Shown: positions 48,073 to 56,782, counted from the stretch's first letter. The stretch is 64,000 nt of DNA from Muribaculaceae bacterium (GCA_017940245.1 JAGAYZ010000025.1:1-64000), one strand, 5' to 3'. Numbers and translations: made by a program. The notes: generated from the sequence alone by a model not told the origin.

Positions 48073-49310
48073 ATGGTATGAACGAAGATAATAAACCCTT
48101 TAAAGAAAATGACCCTGGTTGGCAGGGGGGAGTTGCCAAGAACATTACGTTTATTGTGACGAAGGACTGCCAGCTGGCCTGCAAGTATTGTTACCTTGTG
48201 GGCAAGAACGAGAAGGAGCGAATGTCGTGGGAGACCGCCAAGGCGGCTATTGACTATATCCTGGGGCACGAGGCCGACTTCCCGGAGGCGAGCGTGGTGT
48301 GGGACTTTATCGGTGGCGAGCCATTCCTTGAGATTGAGTTGATCGACAAGATTTGCGACTATTTGAAAACGGAAATGTTCCGCTTGCGACACCATTGGTT
48401 CGACAGCTATCGCTTCTCGTTCTCGACCAACGGCATCAACTACCACACCGACAAAGTGCAGGATTTCATCAAGAAGAATCACACGCACCTGTCGATAGGC
48501 ATCACCATCGACGGCACACGCCGCAAGCACGACCTGAACCGCATCTGGAAAGGCGATGGACCGGAGCGCGGCTCCTACGACGACGTGGTGCGCAACATCC
48601 CGCTGTGGCTGGAGCAGTTCCCCGGCGGCGGCACCAAGGTAACCATCAGCAGTGCCGACATTCCCTACATCTGCGAGAGCGTGCTGCACCTTTACAGCCT
48701 AGGCATCCATGAGGTGAACATCAACTGCGTATTTGAGGATGTGTGGAGCGAGGGTGACGACAAGCGCTTTGAAGACCAACTGATGCAACTGGCCGATGCC
48801 ATCATCGACGGCGGTTACTATCAAGACTATGCCTGTTCGTTTTTCAGCGAGCACATCGGCAAGCCGCTCGACCCTGAGCTGGAGAATCAGAACTGGTGCG
48901 GTGCAGGCAAGATGCTGAGCGTGGATGCGGCGGGCAACTTCTATCCCTGCACACGTTTTGCGGCCTACTCGCTGCGTGAGAAACGTCCCATCATCATCGG
49001 CAACGTGCGCGACGGCATCGATAAGAACAAGTTGCGCCCCTTCCTCACGCTCGACCGCCTGACGCAAAGTCCGCGTGAGTGCATCGACTGCGAGGTGGCC
49101 AGCGGATGTGCTTGGTGCCAGGGCGAGAACTACGACGCGGCTGCCACGCCCACCGTCTATCAGCGAGCCACCGCCATCTGCCTGATGCACAAAGCCCGAG
49201 TGCGCGCCAATAACTACTACTGGAACCGCTTGTTCCGCAAGCTGGAACTGGAAGGGGAGCGTGAACAATGGGAGAAGAACAAACCGGAGTCTAACGATGT
49301 AATCTGTTGA
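48069..49310 (+). CDS. Radical SAM/SPASM peptide maturase of the CXXX-repeat system
   Basis: The 413-residue product has the radical SAM cluster motif CQLACKYC (Cys 34, 38, 41), the GGEPFLE strand, and a C-terminal SPASM-type set of Cys (NWCGAGKM, NFYPCTRFA, ECIDCEVASGCAWC, AICLMHK) for auxiliary iron-sulfur clusters. Such enzymes form thioether, C-C or epimerised residues in ribosomal peptides. It follows the four precursors, overlaps the last by 4 bases, and precedes a second maturase-like gene by 4 bases. From memory of NCBIfam, the closest named family is the radical SAM maturase with CXXX-repeat target. Unlike the precursors it is GC-rich. It is cytoplasmic, so modification would precede Tat export. 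Confidence 0.88.
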   Translation: MNGMNEDNKPFKENDPGWQGGVAKNITFIVTKDCQLACKYCYLVGKNEKERMSWETAKAAIDYILGHEADFPEASVVWDFIGGEPFLEIELIDKICDYLKTEMFRLRHHWFDSYRFSFSTNGINYHTDKVQDFIKKNHTHLSIGITIDGTRRKHDLNRIWKGDGPERGSYDDVVRNIPLWLEQFPGGGTKVTISSADIPYICESVLHLYSLGIHEVNINCVFEDVWSEGDDKRFEDQLMQLADAIIDGGYYQDYACSFFSEHIGKPLDPELENQNWCGAGKMLSVDAAGNFYPCTRFAAYSLREKRPIIIGNVRDGIDKNKLRPFLTLDRLTQSPRECIDCEVASGCAWCQGENYDAAATPTVYQRATAICLMHKARVRANNYYWNRLFRKLELEGEREQWEKNKPESNDVIC

Positions 49311-49314
49311 TGCC

Positions 49315-50247
49315 ATGTTACAGTATATGATTATCCTGCTGGACGATACCAGCACTTCGTTTTGCCACTATGAAGTGAACAAAACAGAGCGACACCTGAT
49401 CAGCCTTGATGACTTGCGAGCCGGAATACGTCTGGCCATGATCGAGAACCTGAACGTGCAGATGGTCTATCCCGACTATGAATTGCCTCAAGAATATAAA
49501 GAGTTGATCAACACCATCGACCATAGCGACATCGTTCCCATAGCATTAAACCACAATGATGCCGATGTGGTTGTCACCGACGGGTGGAACAGCACACCGC
49601 CGGCAGGTGGCGTGGCTGTGATACGCACCACGCTGGCCGAATTGCTACAGCATGGCGAAGACGTGAGCAAGTGGCTTGCAACCGTAACACGATTGAATAT
49701 CGTCATTACCGATGTTGCTTCGTTCACCGACGATGACCAAAAAGCATACAGCAATTTCTTGAACCTGCTGGGTGAAAACATTGACAAACTATATGTGAAT
49801 GGAGCTTCGCCTCAACTGAATCTGCTCACCGACCGCATGATGCTCAGCGCCATGAACAACTGCGGTGCCGGCGACACGTGCATCACGCTGGCTCCTAACG
49901 GCAAGTTCTACGTGTGCCCGGCTTTCTACTATGAAAATCCCGATGAAAGCGTAGGTGATTTGGAAAATGGCATCAACATCCCCAACAAGCAACTCTACAA
50001 GTTGGACTATGCGCCACTATGCCGACAGTGCGACGCATGGCACTGCAAGCGATGCGTGTGGCTCAACAGACAGCTCACGCTGGAAGTGAACACGCCCGGC
50101 CGCGAGCAATGTGTGATGTCCCACTTAGAGCGCAACGCATCGCGCCAACTGCTGACGAGCATCAGGCAAAAGGGCACTTTCTTGCCCGACAAGCCTGAGA
50201 TTACTGAGATAGATTACCTAGATCCATTTGACAAAATCAAGAATTAA
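49315..50247 (+). CDS. CXXX-repeat peptide maturase-like protein, SPASM-type without radical SAM motif
   Basis: The 310-residue product lacks CxxxCxxC at the N-terminus, yet its second half carries a SPASM-like Cys set: NCGAGDTCITLAPNGKFYVC, then PLCRQCDAWHCKRC and GREQCVMSH. The N-terminal ~180 residues look like a Rossmann or degenerate barrel (MIILLDDTSTSFCHYEV). It may be a paralogue that lost the SAM site and now presents substrate or clusters to the radical SAM enzyme encoded just before. NCBIfam has a CXXX repeat peptide maturase family with this neighbourhood (from memory). Confidence 0.75.
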   Translation: MLQYMIILLDDTSTSFCHYEVNKTERHLISLDDLRAGIRLAMIENLNVQMVYPDYELPQEYKELINTIDHSDIVPIALNHNDADVVVTDGWNSTPPAGGVAVIRTTLAELLQHGEDVSKWLATVTRLNIVITDVASFTDDDQKAYSNFLNLLGENIDKLYVNGASPQLNLLTDRMMLSAMNNCGAGDTCITLAPNGKFYVCPAFYYENPDESVGDLENGINIPNKQLYKLDYAPLCRQCDAWHCKRCVWLNRQLTLEVNTPGREQCVMSHLERNASRQLLTSIRQKGTFLPDKPEITEIDYLDPFDKIKN

Positions 50248-50268
50248 TCATAATAACAAACAAATAGT

Positions 50269-50550
50269 ATGGCAAAGAAAAAAGTAGGACAGGTAACACC
50301 TGTCGAGCGCGACGAGATTCAGCGGCTATTTGAACGCCGTAATGGGTTGAATGAACTGGCCAAGATTCTCACGGCCGATAATGCGGAACTATACGAGCGT
50401 CTGGTAACCGATATGGGCGAGACAGGCACAAAGTTCCAGCAATGGTGGGACACGATGGCCCAGAAATATAGCTGGGAAAGCATCCCCGACGGCAACTGGG
50501 AAATCAACTTCGACACTTGTGAAATCTTTTTAGTTACGCCCGAAGTATGA
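50269..50550 (+). CDS. CXXX-repeat modification system accessory protein
   Basis: The 93-residue, Cys-poor product has a basic N-terminus, two helices (VERDEIQRLFERRNGLNELA and NAELYERLVTDMGE) and a WWDTMAQKYSWESIPDGNW segment. By size and place it could act as a RiPP recognition element or chaperone that brings precursors to the maturases, though it does not look like a PqqD winged helix. It follows the second maturase by 21 bases and overlaps tatA by 4 bases (ATGA). Confidence 0.7.
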   Translation: MAKKKVGQVTPVERDEIQRLFERRNGLNELAKILTADNAELYERLVTDMGETGTKFQQWWDTMAQKYSWESIPDGNWEINFDTCEIFLVTPEV

Positions 50551-50771
50551 CACTTGCAATGATTGGAACCACCGAGCTGCTGCTCGTTGGCGGACTGGCT
50601 CTGCTGCTATTTGGCGGAAAGAAACTGCCCGAGATGATGCGTGGACTGGGACAAGGGGTGCGCGAGTTCAAAAAGGGAGTGAACGACATCAAGGAACCGA
50701 TTGCCGAAGACACGGAACAATCGGAGGAAAATGAAACTTCGGAATCGACCAAAGACACACCATCGGCATGA
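50547..50771 (+). CDS. tatA: Twin-arginine translocase subunit TatA
   Basis: The 74-residue product has the short membrane helix ELLLVGGLALLLFGGKKLPE with the FG(G)KKLPE hinge, the amphipathic helix MMRGLGQGVREFKKGVNDIK, and an acidic tail, the standard TatA layout. TatA oligomers form the pore for folded proteins. ATGA overlaps on both sides couple it to the accessory gene and to tatC. Confidence 0.93.
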   Translation: MTLAMIGTTELLLVGGLALLLFGGKKLPEMMRGLGQGVREFKKGVNDIKEPIAEDTEQSEENETSESTKDTPSA

Positions 50772-51553
50772 GCGATGATCAAATGATGACATTCGGCGGG
50801 CACCTGGAGGTGCTCCGCCGAATGATGTTTCGCATTCTGGGTGTGACACTGATGCTGGCAGTGGTGATATTCTGTTTCAAAGAAACCACCTTCAGCATTC
50901 TGTTTGCGCCCAGCAACAGCGAGTTTGTCACTTATCGGTTCATCGAGCGACTATGTGCAGCCGTGGGCATCAACTTCCACTTTGCTCCCTATAACGTGGC
51001 TCTCATCAACACCGAGTTGTCGAGCCAATTCATGACGCACCTCACCACTTCAATCTATCTGGCTCTGTTAGGCGCATCGCCCTATATCGTGGTAGAATTG
51101 TTTCGATTCATCACTCCGGCACTCTACGACGATGAAAGGCGCTACAGCGTAGCTATCGCAATAGCGGTTTATTCCCTGTTCATTTTGGGTGTGCTCATGA
51201 GTTATTATGCGCTCTTTCCATTTGCATTCCGCTTTTTAGGCACATATCAAGTGGATGCACGAGTGGTGAACCAAATCAACTTGGATTCCTATATCACCAC
51301 CTTTACTACGCTTACATTTTTAATGGGTGTCGTGTTTCAAATTCCGGTGGTGACTTTTTTCTTGGCAAAGATGGGAATTGTCGATGCCGCAATGATGGCA
51401 CACTATCGGCGTCATGCACTGGTGCTGATTGCGCTGGTAGCAGCGATCATCACCCCACCCGATTTACTCACGCTGGTACTGGTTACGGTGCCCATGTATG
51501 CGCTTTACGAAGTGAGTATTCATGTGGCGGCGCACGTCACCCCCACCGAATAA
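50768..51553 (+). CDS. tatC: Twin-arginine translocase subunit TatC
   Basis: TatC is the receptor for twin-arginine signals. The 261-residue product has the N-terminal FGGHLEVLRRMMFRI signature with its conserved LR, six membrane spans (for example LMLAVVIFCF, AIAVYSLFILGVLMSYYALF), and the motif FRFLGTYQVDARVV before span four. Stop and start overlap with tatA. It is the last gene of the series and is followed by a terminator. No other Tat substrate is visible in the window besides the four Cys-rich proteins. Confidence 0.95.
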   Translation: MSDDQMMTFGGHLEVLRRMMFRILGVTLMLAVVIFCFKETTFSILFAPSNSEFVTYRFIERLCAAVGINFHFAPYNVALINTELSSQFMTHLTTSIYLALLGASPYIVVELFRFITPALYDDERRYSVAIAIAVYSLFILGVLMSYYALFPFAFRFLGTYQVDARVVNQINLDSYITTFTTLTFLMGVVFQIPVVTFFLAKMGIVDAAMMAHYRRHALVLIALVAAIITPPDLLTLVLVTVPMYALYEVSIHVAAHVTPTE

Positions 51554-51593
51554 TCTCAAACTCCCCAAATCTTGATATTTCTTTGAGATTTGG
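51548..51593 (+). repeat. Left 46-bp direct repeat around the ATPase gene
   Basis: Starts GAATAATCTCAAACTCCCCA and ends GAGATTTGG; it matches 53421-53466 at 41 of 46 bases. It contains the tatC terminator stem. Confidence 0.85.
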
Positions 51594-51602
51594 GGATTTT
51601 TT
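51563..51602 (+). terminator. Intrinsic terminator after tatC
   Basis: CCCCAAATCT pairs with AGATTTGGGG (51586-51595) and is followed by ATTTTTT. Confidence 0.85.
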
Positions 51603-51717
51603 ATACCTAAATTCCCCAAATGAATGTCAGTAAGACAGCAAATTACCAATATTTCAATAGCCCTGAAAATCTTCTCTCTTTTTGAAGAACTATATCATTT
51701 TGCTTGTTATTAATTGA

Positions 51718-51746
51718 GCTATAACCCATTTTTTATGGCTTATAGC
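51718..51746. terminator. Hairpin after the ATPase gene
   Basis: GCTATAACCCAT pairs with ATGGCTTATAGC (one mismatch) around a T-rich loop, 32 bases after the minus-strand stop. It may end ATPase transcripts. Confidence 0.5.
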
Positions 51747-51778
51747 CAAGAACATTTCGGGGTCATATCTGCAAATCC

Positions 51779-53218
51779 CTACAATTTATCCGCAAATAAA
51801 TGTTCCAAGTTCACCGTTTGATCTATGACTCCAGCATTGGCATTAAGCTTTAATCCCCATGGTGTTATTAAGGTCATGTGCAAGGCATATCGAGTCTTCG
51901 TCACACTGCGAAACGTAGAACAACGTTCACGAAGTTCCTTATTGTATTTTGGGGTAATTTCATAGTCGTATGCTGAATATTTCATTTCACAGAGATTTAT
52001 TACTTTGTCACGACGGGTTATAAGCATATCTATCTGTGCACCAGTGGTATATTGATCACCAGCAAAACGCCATGAACTCACCTCTGTTTGTACGCCAGCA
52101 ATGCCTAAGGCCTGTTTGATTTGTGGAACATGCAACAGACACACTTGCTCAAATGCGATACCAGTCCAGGTACGTCTTGAAGGACTGTCAATAAGATTTG
52201 TCCAATGGTGTTCGTCTTTGCCATTATACCTTTCCACAAATCTTTTGTAGAAAAGAATGGATAAGTCTGTGAGTTGATACAATGCATCACGCTCCTTCTT
52301 GCCAAATGCACTATATTTTCTGATAAAATCGCAATTTACAAGATTCTTCAGAGCCTTGGTTAGTGTCCCATTTGCACTCACTTTGGCTTGAGCTACAATC
52401 TCCTGCCGAGTAATGCCCATATTCTTTTTACTGATGGCATCTACTATACGTATATAGAAATCTGAATCCTTGAACAACGACCTAAAGAGGAATTCATATT
52501 CATCATGAAGTGGCGCACCTTCACGGAAAAACATTTCGTCAACATTAGCATCAAGACTCAGATTCTTTTTCAACATACTCAGGTAAAGAGGTACTCCTCC
52601 AAATACCATGTAAGCGTCAAGAACAAGAAAACGATCCCAATCCACGCCATTCGATTTTAGCAAAGCTTCTGATTCATGAAGATTAAATGGAGCGAGATAA
52701 ATACGCTCAGTTGTACGGTTATAAAGTCCACCCTTACCGCTTATAAATTTGTCTGTCATCCATGTTGTAGCACTTCCGCAAACAATCATCTTAAGGTTGT
52801 CTTGCGTAGATCCCCAACTATTCCAAAACCATTCAAATGCTTTCAGGAATTGTCCAGATGGAACATCGAACCAAGGCAATTCGTCGAGGAAAACAATGAT
52901 GCGTTTCTTTCGCAACCCCTTTAAGTAGTCACGTAAAGCGGTGAAAGCATCCATCCATGTTTCAATGGGAGGTATAGCTTTGCCATCTTTGGAATTTTGG
53001 CGGAGCATATCACAGAAAGCATCCAGTTCTTCTTGCTTACTGCCTTCGAAGATGCCTGTAGCATAATAATCAAACTTCTCATTGAAGAATTCCTTTACAA
53101 GAAAAGTCTTTCCTATACGCCTACGTCCATACACAGCAACCAGCTCTGCCTTATTTGAGTTGAATACTGAACTCAGCTTTTCTAGTTCTTTTTTCCGTCC
53201 GATGATTTTCCGTATCAT
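51779..53218 (-). CDS. AAA-family ATPase with C-terminal nuclease-like (DUF234-type) domain
   Basis: The 479-residue product has Walker A YGRRRIGKT near residue 30, Walker B RIIVFLDELPW, a sensor-like MIVCGSATTWMT, a winged-helix middle part (GITRQEIVAQAKVSANGTLT) and a C-terminal GAQIDMLITRRDKVINLCEMK, which resembles the D...ExK core of a PD-(D/E)XK fold. This is the layout of the large Bacteroidota/archaeal ATPase family (PF01637 plus DUF234), common as accessory genes in several copies per genome and of unclear role. It is AT-rich compared with the neighbours and bracketed by 46-bp repeats and similar hairpins. Confidence 0.85.
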   Translation of the reverse strand: MIRKIIGRKKELEKLSSVFNSNKAELVAVYGRRRIGKTFLVKEFFNEKFDYYATGIFEGSKQEELDAFCDMLRQNSKDGKAIPPIETWMDAFTALRDYLKGLRKKRIIVFLDELPWFDVPSGQFLKAFEWFWNSWGSTQDNLKMIVCGSATTWMTDKFISGKGGLYNRTTERIYLAPFNLHESEALLKSNGVDWDRFLVLDAYMVFGGVPLYLSMLKKNLSLDANVDEMFFREGAPLHDEYEFLFRSLFKDSDFYIRIVDAISKKNMGITRQEIVAQAKVSANGTLTKALKNLVNCDFIRKYSAFGKKERDALYQLTDLSILFYKRFVERYNGKDEHHWTNLIDSPSRRTWTGIAFEQVCLLHVPQIKQALGIAGVQTEVSSWRFAGDQYTTGAQIDMLITRRDKVINLCEMKYSAYDYEITPKYNKELRERCSTFRSVTKTRYALHMTLITPWGLKLNANAGVIDQTVNLEHLFADKL

Positions 53219-53238
53219 ACCTTTAAGATTTATGGGAA

Positions 53239-53246
53239 CAAAGGTA
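53239..53246 (-). promoter_or_regulatory. -7 box of the ATPase gene
   Basis: TACCTTTG on the minus strand, 21 bases before the ATG at 53218. Confidence 0.55.
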
Positions 53247-53285
53247 CAAATTTTAATTTAAGCAATCGAATAAAATGAAATAAAA

Positions 53286-53324
53286 TTGAGCTATAACCCG
53301 AAAAAAAATCGAGTTATAGCTCAA
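53286..53324. repeat. Perfect inverted repeat upstream of the ATPase gene
   Basis: TTGAGCTATAAC pairs with GTTATAGCTCAA around an A-rich loop. Its left arm ATTGAGCTATAACCC also occurs at 51713-51727 after the gene, in the same orientation. Confidence 0.65.
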
Positions 53325-53420
53325 AACATACCAAAATCCATGTGCTGCCCGAAGGCTGACTTGATGGAGTTGAACTACAGGCGAGTTCTATAATAAGAAA
53401 AGTAAAACACGACCCTCGTT

Positions 53421-53466
53421 GAATAATCTCAAATTCCCCAAATGTCGGTATTTTTTTGAGATTTGG
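53421..53466 (+). repeat. Right 46-bp direct repeat around the ATPase gene
   Basis: Second copy of the 51548-51593 element with 5 substitutions. The stem is weaker here, and a third CAAATTCCCCAAAT lies just after at about 53479. Confidence 0.85.
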
Positions 53467-53510
53467 TTAAAATCGCTTGCCAAATTCCCCAAATATCACT
53501 AGGCCGGGGG

Positions 53511-54374
53511 TTAACGGGCGAGCCAGTCACTCAGGTCCTGAAGCATGGGCAGGTGATAGCGGAAACTGGACTTGATGCCCCAGCCGTGGCCTCCGCTGGG
53601 ATAAATGTGGATGGCGCTGGGCACGCCGCAGCGCACCAGCGCCTCGTAGTAGCGGGCCGAGTTGAGCACAGGCACATCACCATCGTCGGCACTGGCAGCG
53701 ATGAAGGCGGGCGGCGTGTCGCTGCTCACTTGCAGTTCGTTGCTGTAGTAGCGCTTCAGCTCGGCACTGGGATGCTCGCCCATGAGGTTACGGCACGACC
53801 AGTGGTGCGTGAACGAGTCGTCGGTGGTAATGACCGGATAGAGCAGGATTTGAAACGCCGGGCGCAATGCTTCGGGCGCATGGGTGGCGACGGTAGCGGC
53901 CAGATGTCCACCGGCCGACGACCCCATGATGCCTATCTGATCCGGATCTATGCCCCACTCCTGCGCATGCTGGCGGGTGAGGCGGATGGCCTCCAGCACA
54001 TCTTCGGCAGGCACCTGGTGGTGTCCGTGCGGCAAGCGGTAGAGCAGCACCAGCGCGGCAATGTTGCGGCTGGTGAAAAATTCTTTCCACTCAAATCCCT
54101 CGTGATACATGGCCAGTCCGCCATAGGCTCCGCCGGGGCAGATGACCACGGCGCGCGACGGCTTGCCACGCTCAGGCAGGAACACATGCAGTTGGGGCTT
54201 GACGTCGCGATCGTTGTCGGCCGCCAGATGGGCATAGTCCACGCCGTTGTGGGTGGGAGCGCCATCGGGCCACAGGTCGATGACGATGTGGTCGCCCAGC
54301 CGGTCGCTATCCCATGAGCGAGCGCCGACTGTGATGGCGACAAGTGCCAGCAAGCAAGAGAGTAGTTGTTTCAT
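53511..54374 (-). CDS. Secreted alpha/beta-hydrolase, probable carbohydrate esterase or lipase-type
   Basis: The 287-residue product has a signal peptide (MKQLLSCLLALVAITVGARS). It shows the hydrolase oxyanion stretch VICPGGAYGGLAM, the nucleophile elbow GSSAGGHLA, the acid loop SADDGDVPV and the His loop PSGGHGWG, so the Ser-Asp-His triad is complete. Relatives annotated as xylan or acetyl esterases release acyl groups from polysaccharides. The substrate is not determined. It follows dgt by 41 bases on the same strand. Confidence 0.85.
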   Translation of the reverse strand: MKQLLSCLLALVAITVGARSWDSDRLGDHIVIDLWPDGAPTHNGVDYAHLAADNDRDVKPQLHVFLPERGKPSRAVVICPGGAYGGLAMYHEGFEWKEFFTSRNIAALVLLYRLPHGHHQVPAEDVLEAIRLTRQHAQEWGIDPDQIGIMGSSAGGHLAATVATHAPEALRPAFQILLYPVITTDDSFTHHWSCRNLMGEHPSAELKRYYSNELQVSSDTPPAFIAASADDGDVPVLNSARYYEALVRCGVPSAIHIYPSGGHGWGIKSSFRYHLPMLQDLSDWLAR

Positions 54375-54415
54375 AAACTTGAATGTTGGAAATGATTGCG
54401 GGGAATGATGGTGGG

Positions 54416-55747
54416 TTACACGGTGGGCAGGGCAATGCCGTCGAGCTGGCGGTAGAGGTTGAGCGCGTAGATGTCGGTCATGGCGCTGATGTGGTCGAGC
54501 ACGGCCTGAATTTTCTCAAACAGCGTGGGGGCATGCACGTCGTACTGCTGCGGGAACTTGTTGAGCAGCAGTTGCGAGTAGTTGCGTTCGGGGTGCAACA
54601 CGGCATCGATGAGCTTTTCCAGCAGCAAGTTGATGATGCGGTTACCTGCCAAGTCCACATCCACCACATAGCTGGCACGATATAGGCGCTCATAGGCCAG
54701 GTGGCTGCACTGCTCGTAGCCGGCAATGGCCAGCGGCGAGATGTGGTCGATGAGCGATCCCTCAAAGCGCCCCTGCATGATTTCCTCTTCATGCTCCACA
54801 AAGGTGGCGGCACATTCCTGCACCAGCAGCCCTACGATGCACGAGCGCAGATAGGCGATTTTCTCGTTGGGGTCGGCCACAGTATCCATCACCTCGCGCA
54901 TGTGCTCTTGGCGCTCGGCAGGGAAGAATGCCAGCAGCAGGTCGATGGTCTCGTCGGTGCCGATAATCTTGAGCTTGTGTCCGTCCTCGATGTCCATGAT
55001 TTGGTAGCAGATGTCGTCGGCGGCCTCGACCAGATACACCAGCGGATGGCGGGCATACCGCTCCTCGCCTAGCCTGATGAGGCCCAGCTCGGTGGCGATG
55101 CGCTCAAAGACTTCCTTCTCGGTGGTAAAAAAGCCGAATTTTCCTTTCTTACCAGCTTGCGACGACGAGAATGGATACTTGACAATGGAGGCCAGCGTGG
55201 AGTAGGTCATGGCGAATCCACCGGCACGGCGCCCGTTGAAGCGGTGCACCAGCGTGCGCAGCGAGTTGGCGTTGCCCTCGAAGTGAATCAAGTCGTTCCA
55301 CTGCGACGCGGTGAGCTGGTCTTTGAGTTCCAGTCCCCTACCCTCACTAAAGTAAGCTCCGATGGTCTTCTCGCCCGAATGGCCGAAAGGCGGATTGCCC
55401 AAGTCATGTGCCAGACAAGCCGCGGCCACAATCTCGGTAATGTCGCGCAGTCGCTCGGCCCAGGGCTCACCGGCATATTTATCCTTGAGCCGCAGTGCCA
55501 CTTCGCCTGCCAGCGATTTGCCCACACTCGACACTTCCAGGCTGTGAGTGAGGCGGTTGTGCACAAAGATGCTGCCTGGCAGGGGGAACACCTGCGTCTT
55601 GTTCTGCAGCCGGCGGAAGGGCGACGAGAACACCAGCCGGTCGTAGTCGCGCTCGAAGTCGCTGCGCACACCACCCTTACTGTCGTGGCGGTCTTCCTGC
55701 CCCAGCCGCTTGTCACAAATCAGTCGGTCCCAATTCATTCGGTTCAT
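54416..55747 (-). CDS. dgt: Deoxyguanosinetriphosphate triphosphohydrolase-like HD protein
   Basis: The enzyme splits dGTP (or other dNTPs) to the nucleoside and triphosphate. The 443-residue product has the N-terminal DYDRLVFSSPFRRLQNKTQV, HNRLTHSLEVSSVG (first metal His), CLAHDLGNPPFGHSGE (HD pair) and EAADDICYQIMDIEDG (last Asp), the order of the family. Start may be codon 1 or codon 4. It lies 23 bases after glsA and before the esterase gene. Confidence 0.93.
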   Translation of the reverse strand: MNRMNWDRLICDKRLGQEDRHDSKGGVRSDFERDYDRLVFSSPFRRLQNKTQVFPLPGSIFVHNRLTHSLEVSSVGKSLAGEVALRLKDKYAGEPWAERLRDITEIVAAACLAHDLGNPPFGHSGEKTIGAYFSEGRGLELKDQLTASQWNDLIHFEGNANSLRTLVHRFNGRRAGGFAMTYSTLASIVKYPFSSSQAGKKGKFGFFTTEKEVFERIATELGLIRLGEERYARHPLVYLVEAADDICYQIMDIEDGHKLKIIGTDETIDLLLAFFPAERQEHMREVMDTVADPNEKIAYLRSCIVGLLVQECAATFVEHEEEIMQGRFEGSLIDHISPLAIAGYEQCSHLAYERLYRASYVVDVDLAGNRIINLLLEKLIDAVLHPERNYSQLLLNKFPQQYDVHAPTLFEKIQAVLDHISAMTDIYALNLYRQLDGIALPTV

Positions 55748-55770
55748 ATTCGGCGTTTTATTTAAGATGG

Positions 55771-56685
55771 CTAGAAAATGGATTCGGCAGTCTCGGTGGT
55801 GAGCAGTTCCAGCGCTTTAAGCCCCATCACCGAGTTGCCCTTAGCGTTGAGTCGCGGGCTCCACACCGCCACCGAGTAGGTGCCGGGGTTCACGGCTGCG
55901 ATGCCGCCACCCACACCGCTCTTGCCGGGCAGGCCCACCAGATAGGAAAAGTCGCCCGCCTCGTCATAGAAGCCGCACGTCTGCATGATGGCATTAATAC
56001 GTTTCACCTGCGACACAGTGAGTTCCACACCGGCAAAGCTGAACGGCCGCCGATGGTCGGCAAAGGGGCGGAACGCCTGTGCCAACTCGCAGCAATTCAT
56101 TTCCACCGAGCAGCACAGGAAATAGAAATGCAGCACATCGCTGATGTGGTTGCGGATGTTTCCGTGATGCTTGAGCAGGTTGGCGATGGCCGTGTTCAGA
56201 TAGGCCTGCCGCTCCTCACTGCGCGCCACTTCGTGGTCATAGTCCACAAAACTGCCACTCATTTCGCGCACGAAACTGATAAATTCCTTCTCGGGGTTGC
56301 TCAGGCGGCTGATGAGCACATCGGCCATGACCAGCGCACCGGCATTGATAAACGGATTGCGCGGCTTGCCGTGCTCATATTCCAGCTGCACCAGCGAGTT
56401 GAACGAAGTGCCGCTCGGTTCCTTGCCCATGCGCGTCCACAGGTTGTCGCCTTCCATGCTCAGGCACATGGCCAGCATAAACACCTTGGTGATACTCTGC
56501 ACCGAAAAGCGCGTCTGCGCTTCGCCCACCTGCGCTACAGCATCGTCGCCCACCGGCACGATGCAGATGCCAAACTGGTCGGGGTTCACCTCGGCCAGCG
56601 CCGGAATGTAGTCGGCCTGTTTCCCGACACCCATCAGCGGCAGCGCACCCTCATATATTTTCTCTAAAACTTTCTGATAATCCAT
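55771..56685 (-). CDS. glsA: Glutaminase A
   Basis: The enzyme hydrolyses glutamine to glutamate and ammonia. The 304-residue product shows the beta-lactamase-like SVQSITKV (catalytic Ser and Lys), NPFINAGALV, the Tyr in FSYLVGLPGKSGVGGGI and the ending RLNAKGNSVMGLKALELL. The length matches the family. It heads a minus group with dgt and the esterase, behind a promoter that has been duplicated. Confidence 0.95.
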   Translation of the reverse strand: MDYQKVLEKIYEGALPLMGVGKQADYIPALAEVNPDQFGICIVPVGDDAVAQVGEAQTRFSVQSITKVFMLAMCLSMEGDNLWTRMGKEPSGTSFNSLVQLEYEHGKPRNPFINAGALVMADVLISRLSNPEKEFISFVREMSGSFVDYDHEVARSEERQAYLNTAIANLLKHHGNIRNHISDVLHFYFLCCSVEMNCCELAQAFRPFADHRRPFSFAGVELTVSQVKRINAIMQTCGFYDEAGDFSYLVGLPGKSGVGGGIAAVNPGTYSVAVWSPRLNAKGNSVMGLKALELLTTETAESIF

Positions 56686-56750
56686 GGTTTTACATCATTA
56701 AATTTCCCTGGCAATGAGCCACTTGAGTGCCCATTGCCCGAAATGGATTG

Positions 56751-56782
56751 CAAAGTTAGTGCAAGTTGAGCGAAAAAGCAAA
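56751..56782 (-). promoter_or_regulatory. Promoter of glsA
   Basis: On the minus strand TTTG (56782-56779), exactly 20 bases, TAACTTTG (56758-56751). It overlaps copy 1 of the 62-bp repeat. Confidence 0.75.

Noticed and set aside
51779..53218. ATPase gene as a toxin-antitoxin or defence system
   Set aside because: It is a single gene of a widespread ATPase family, with no partner gene or defence domain nearby.
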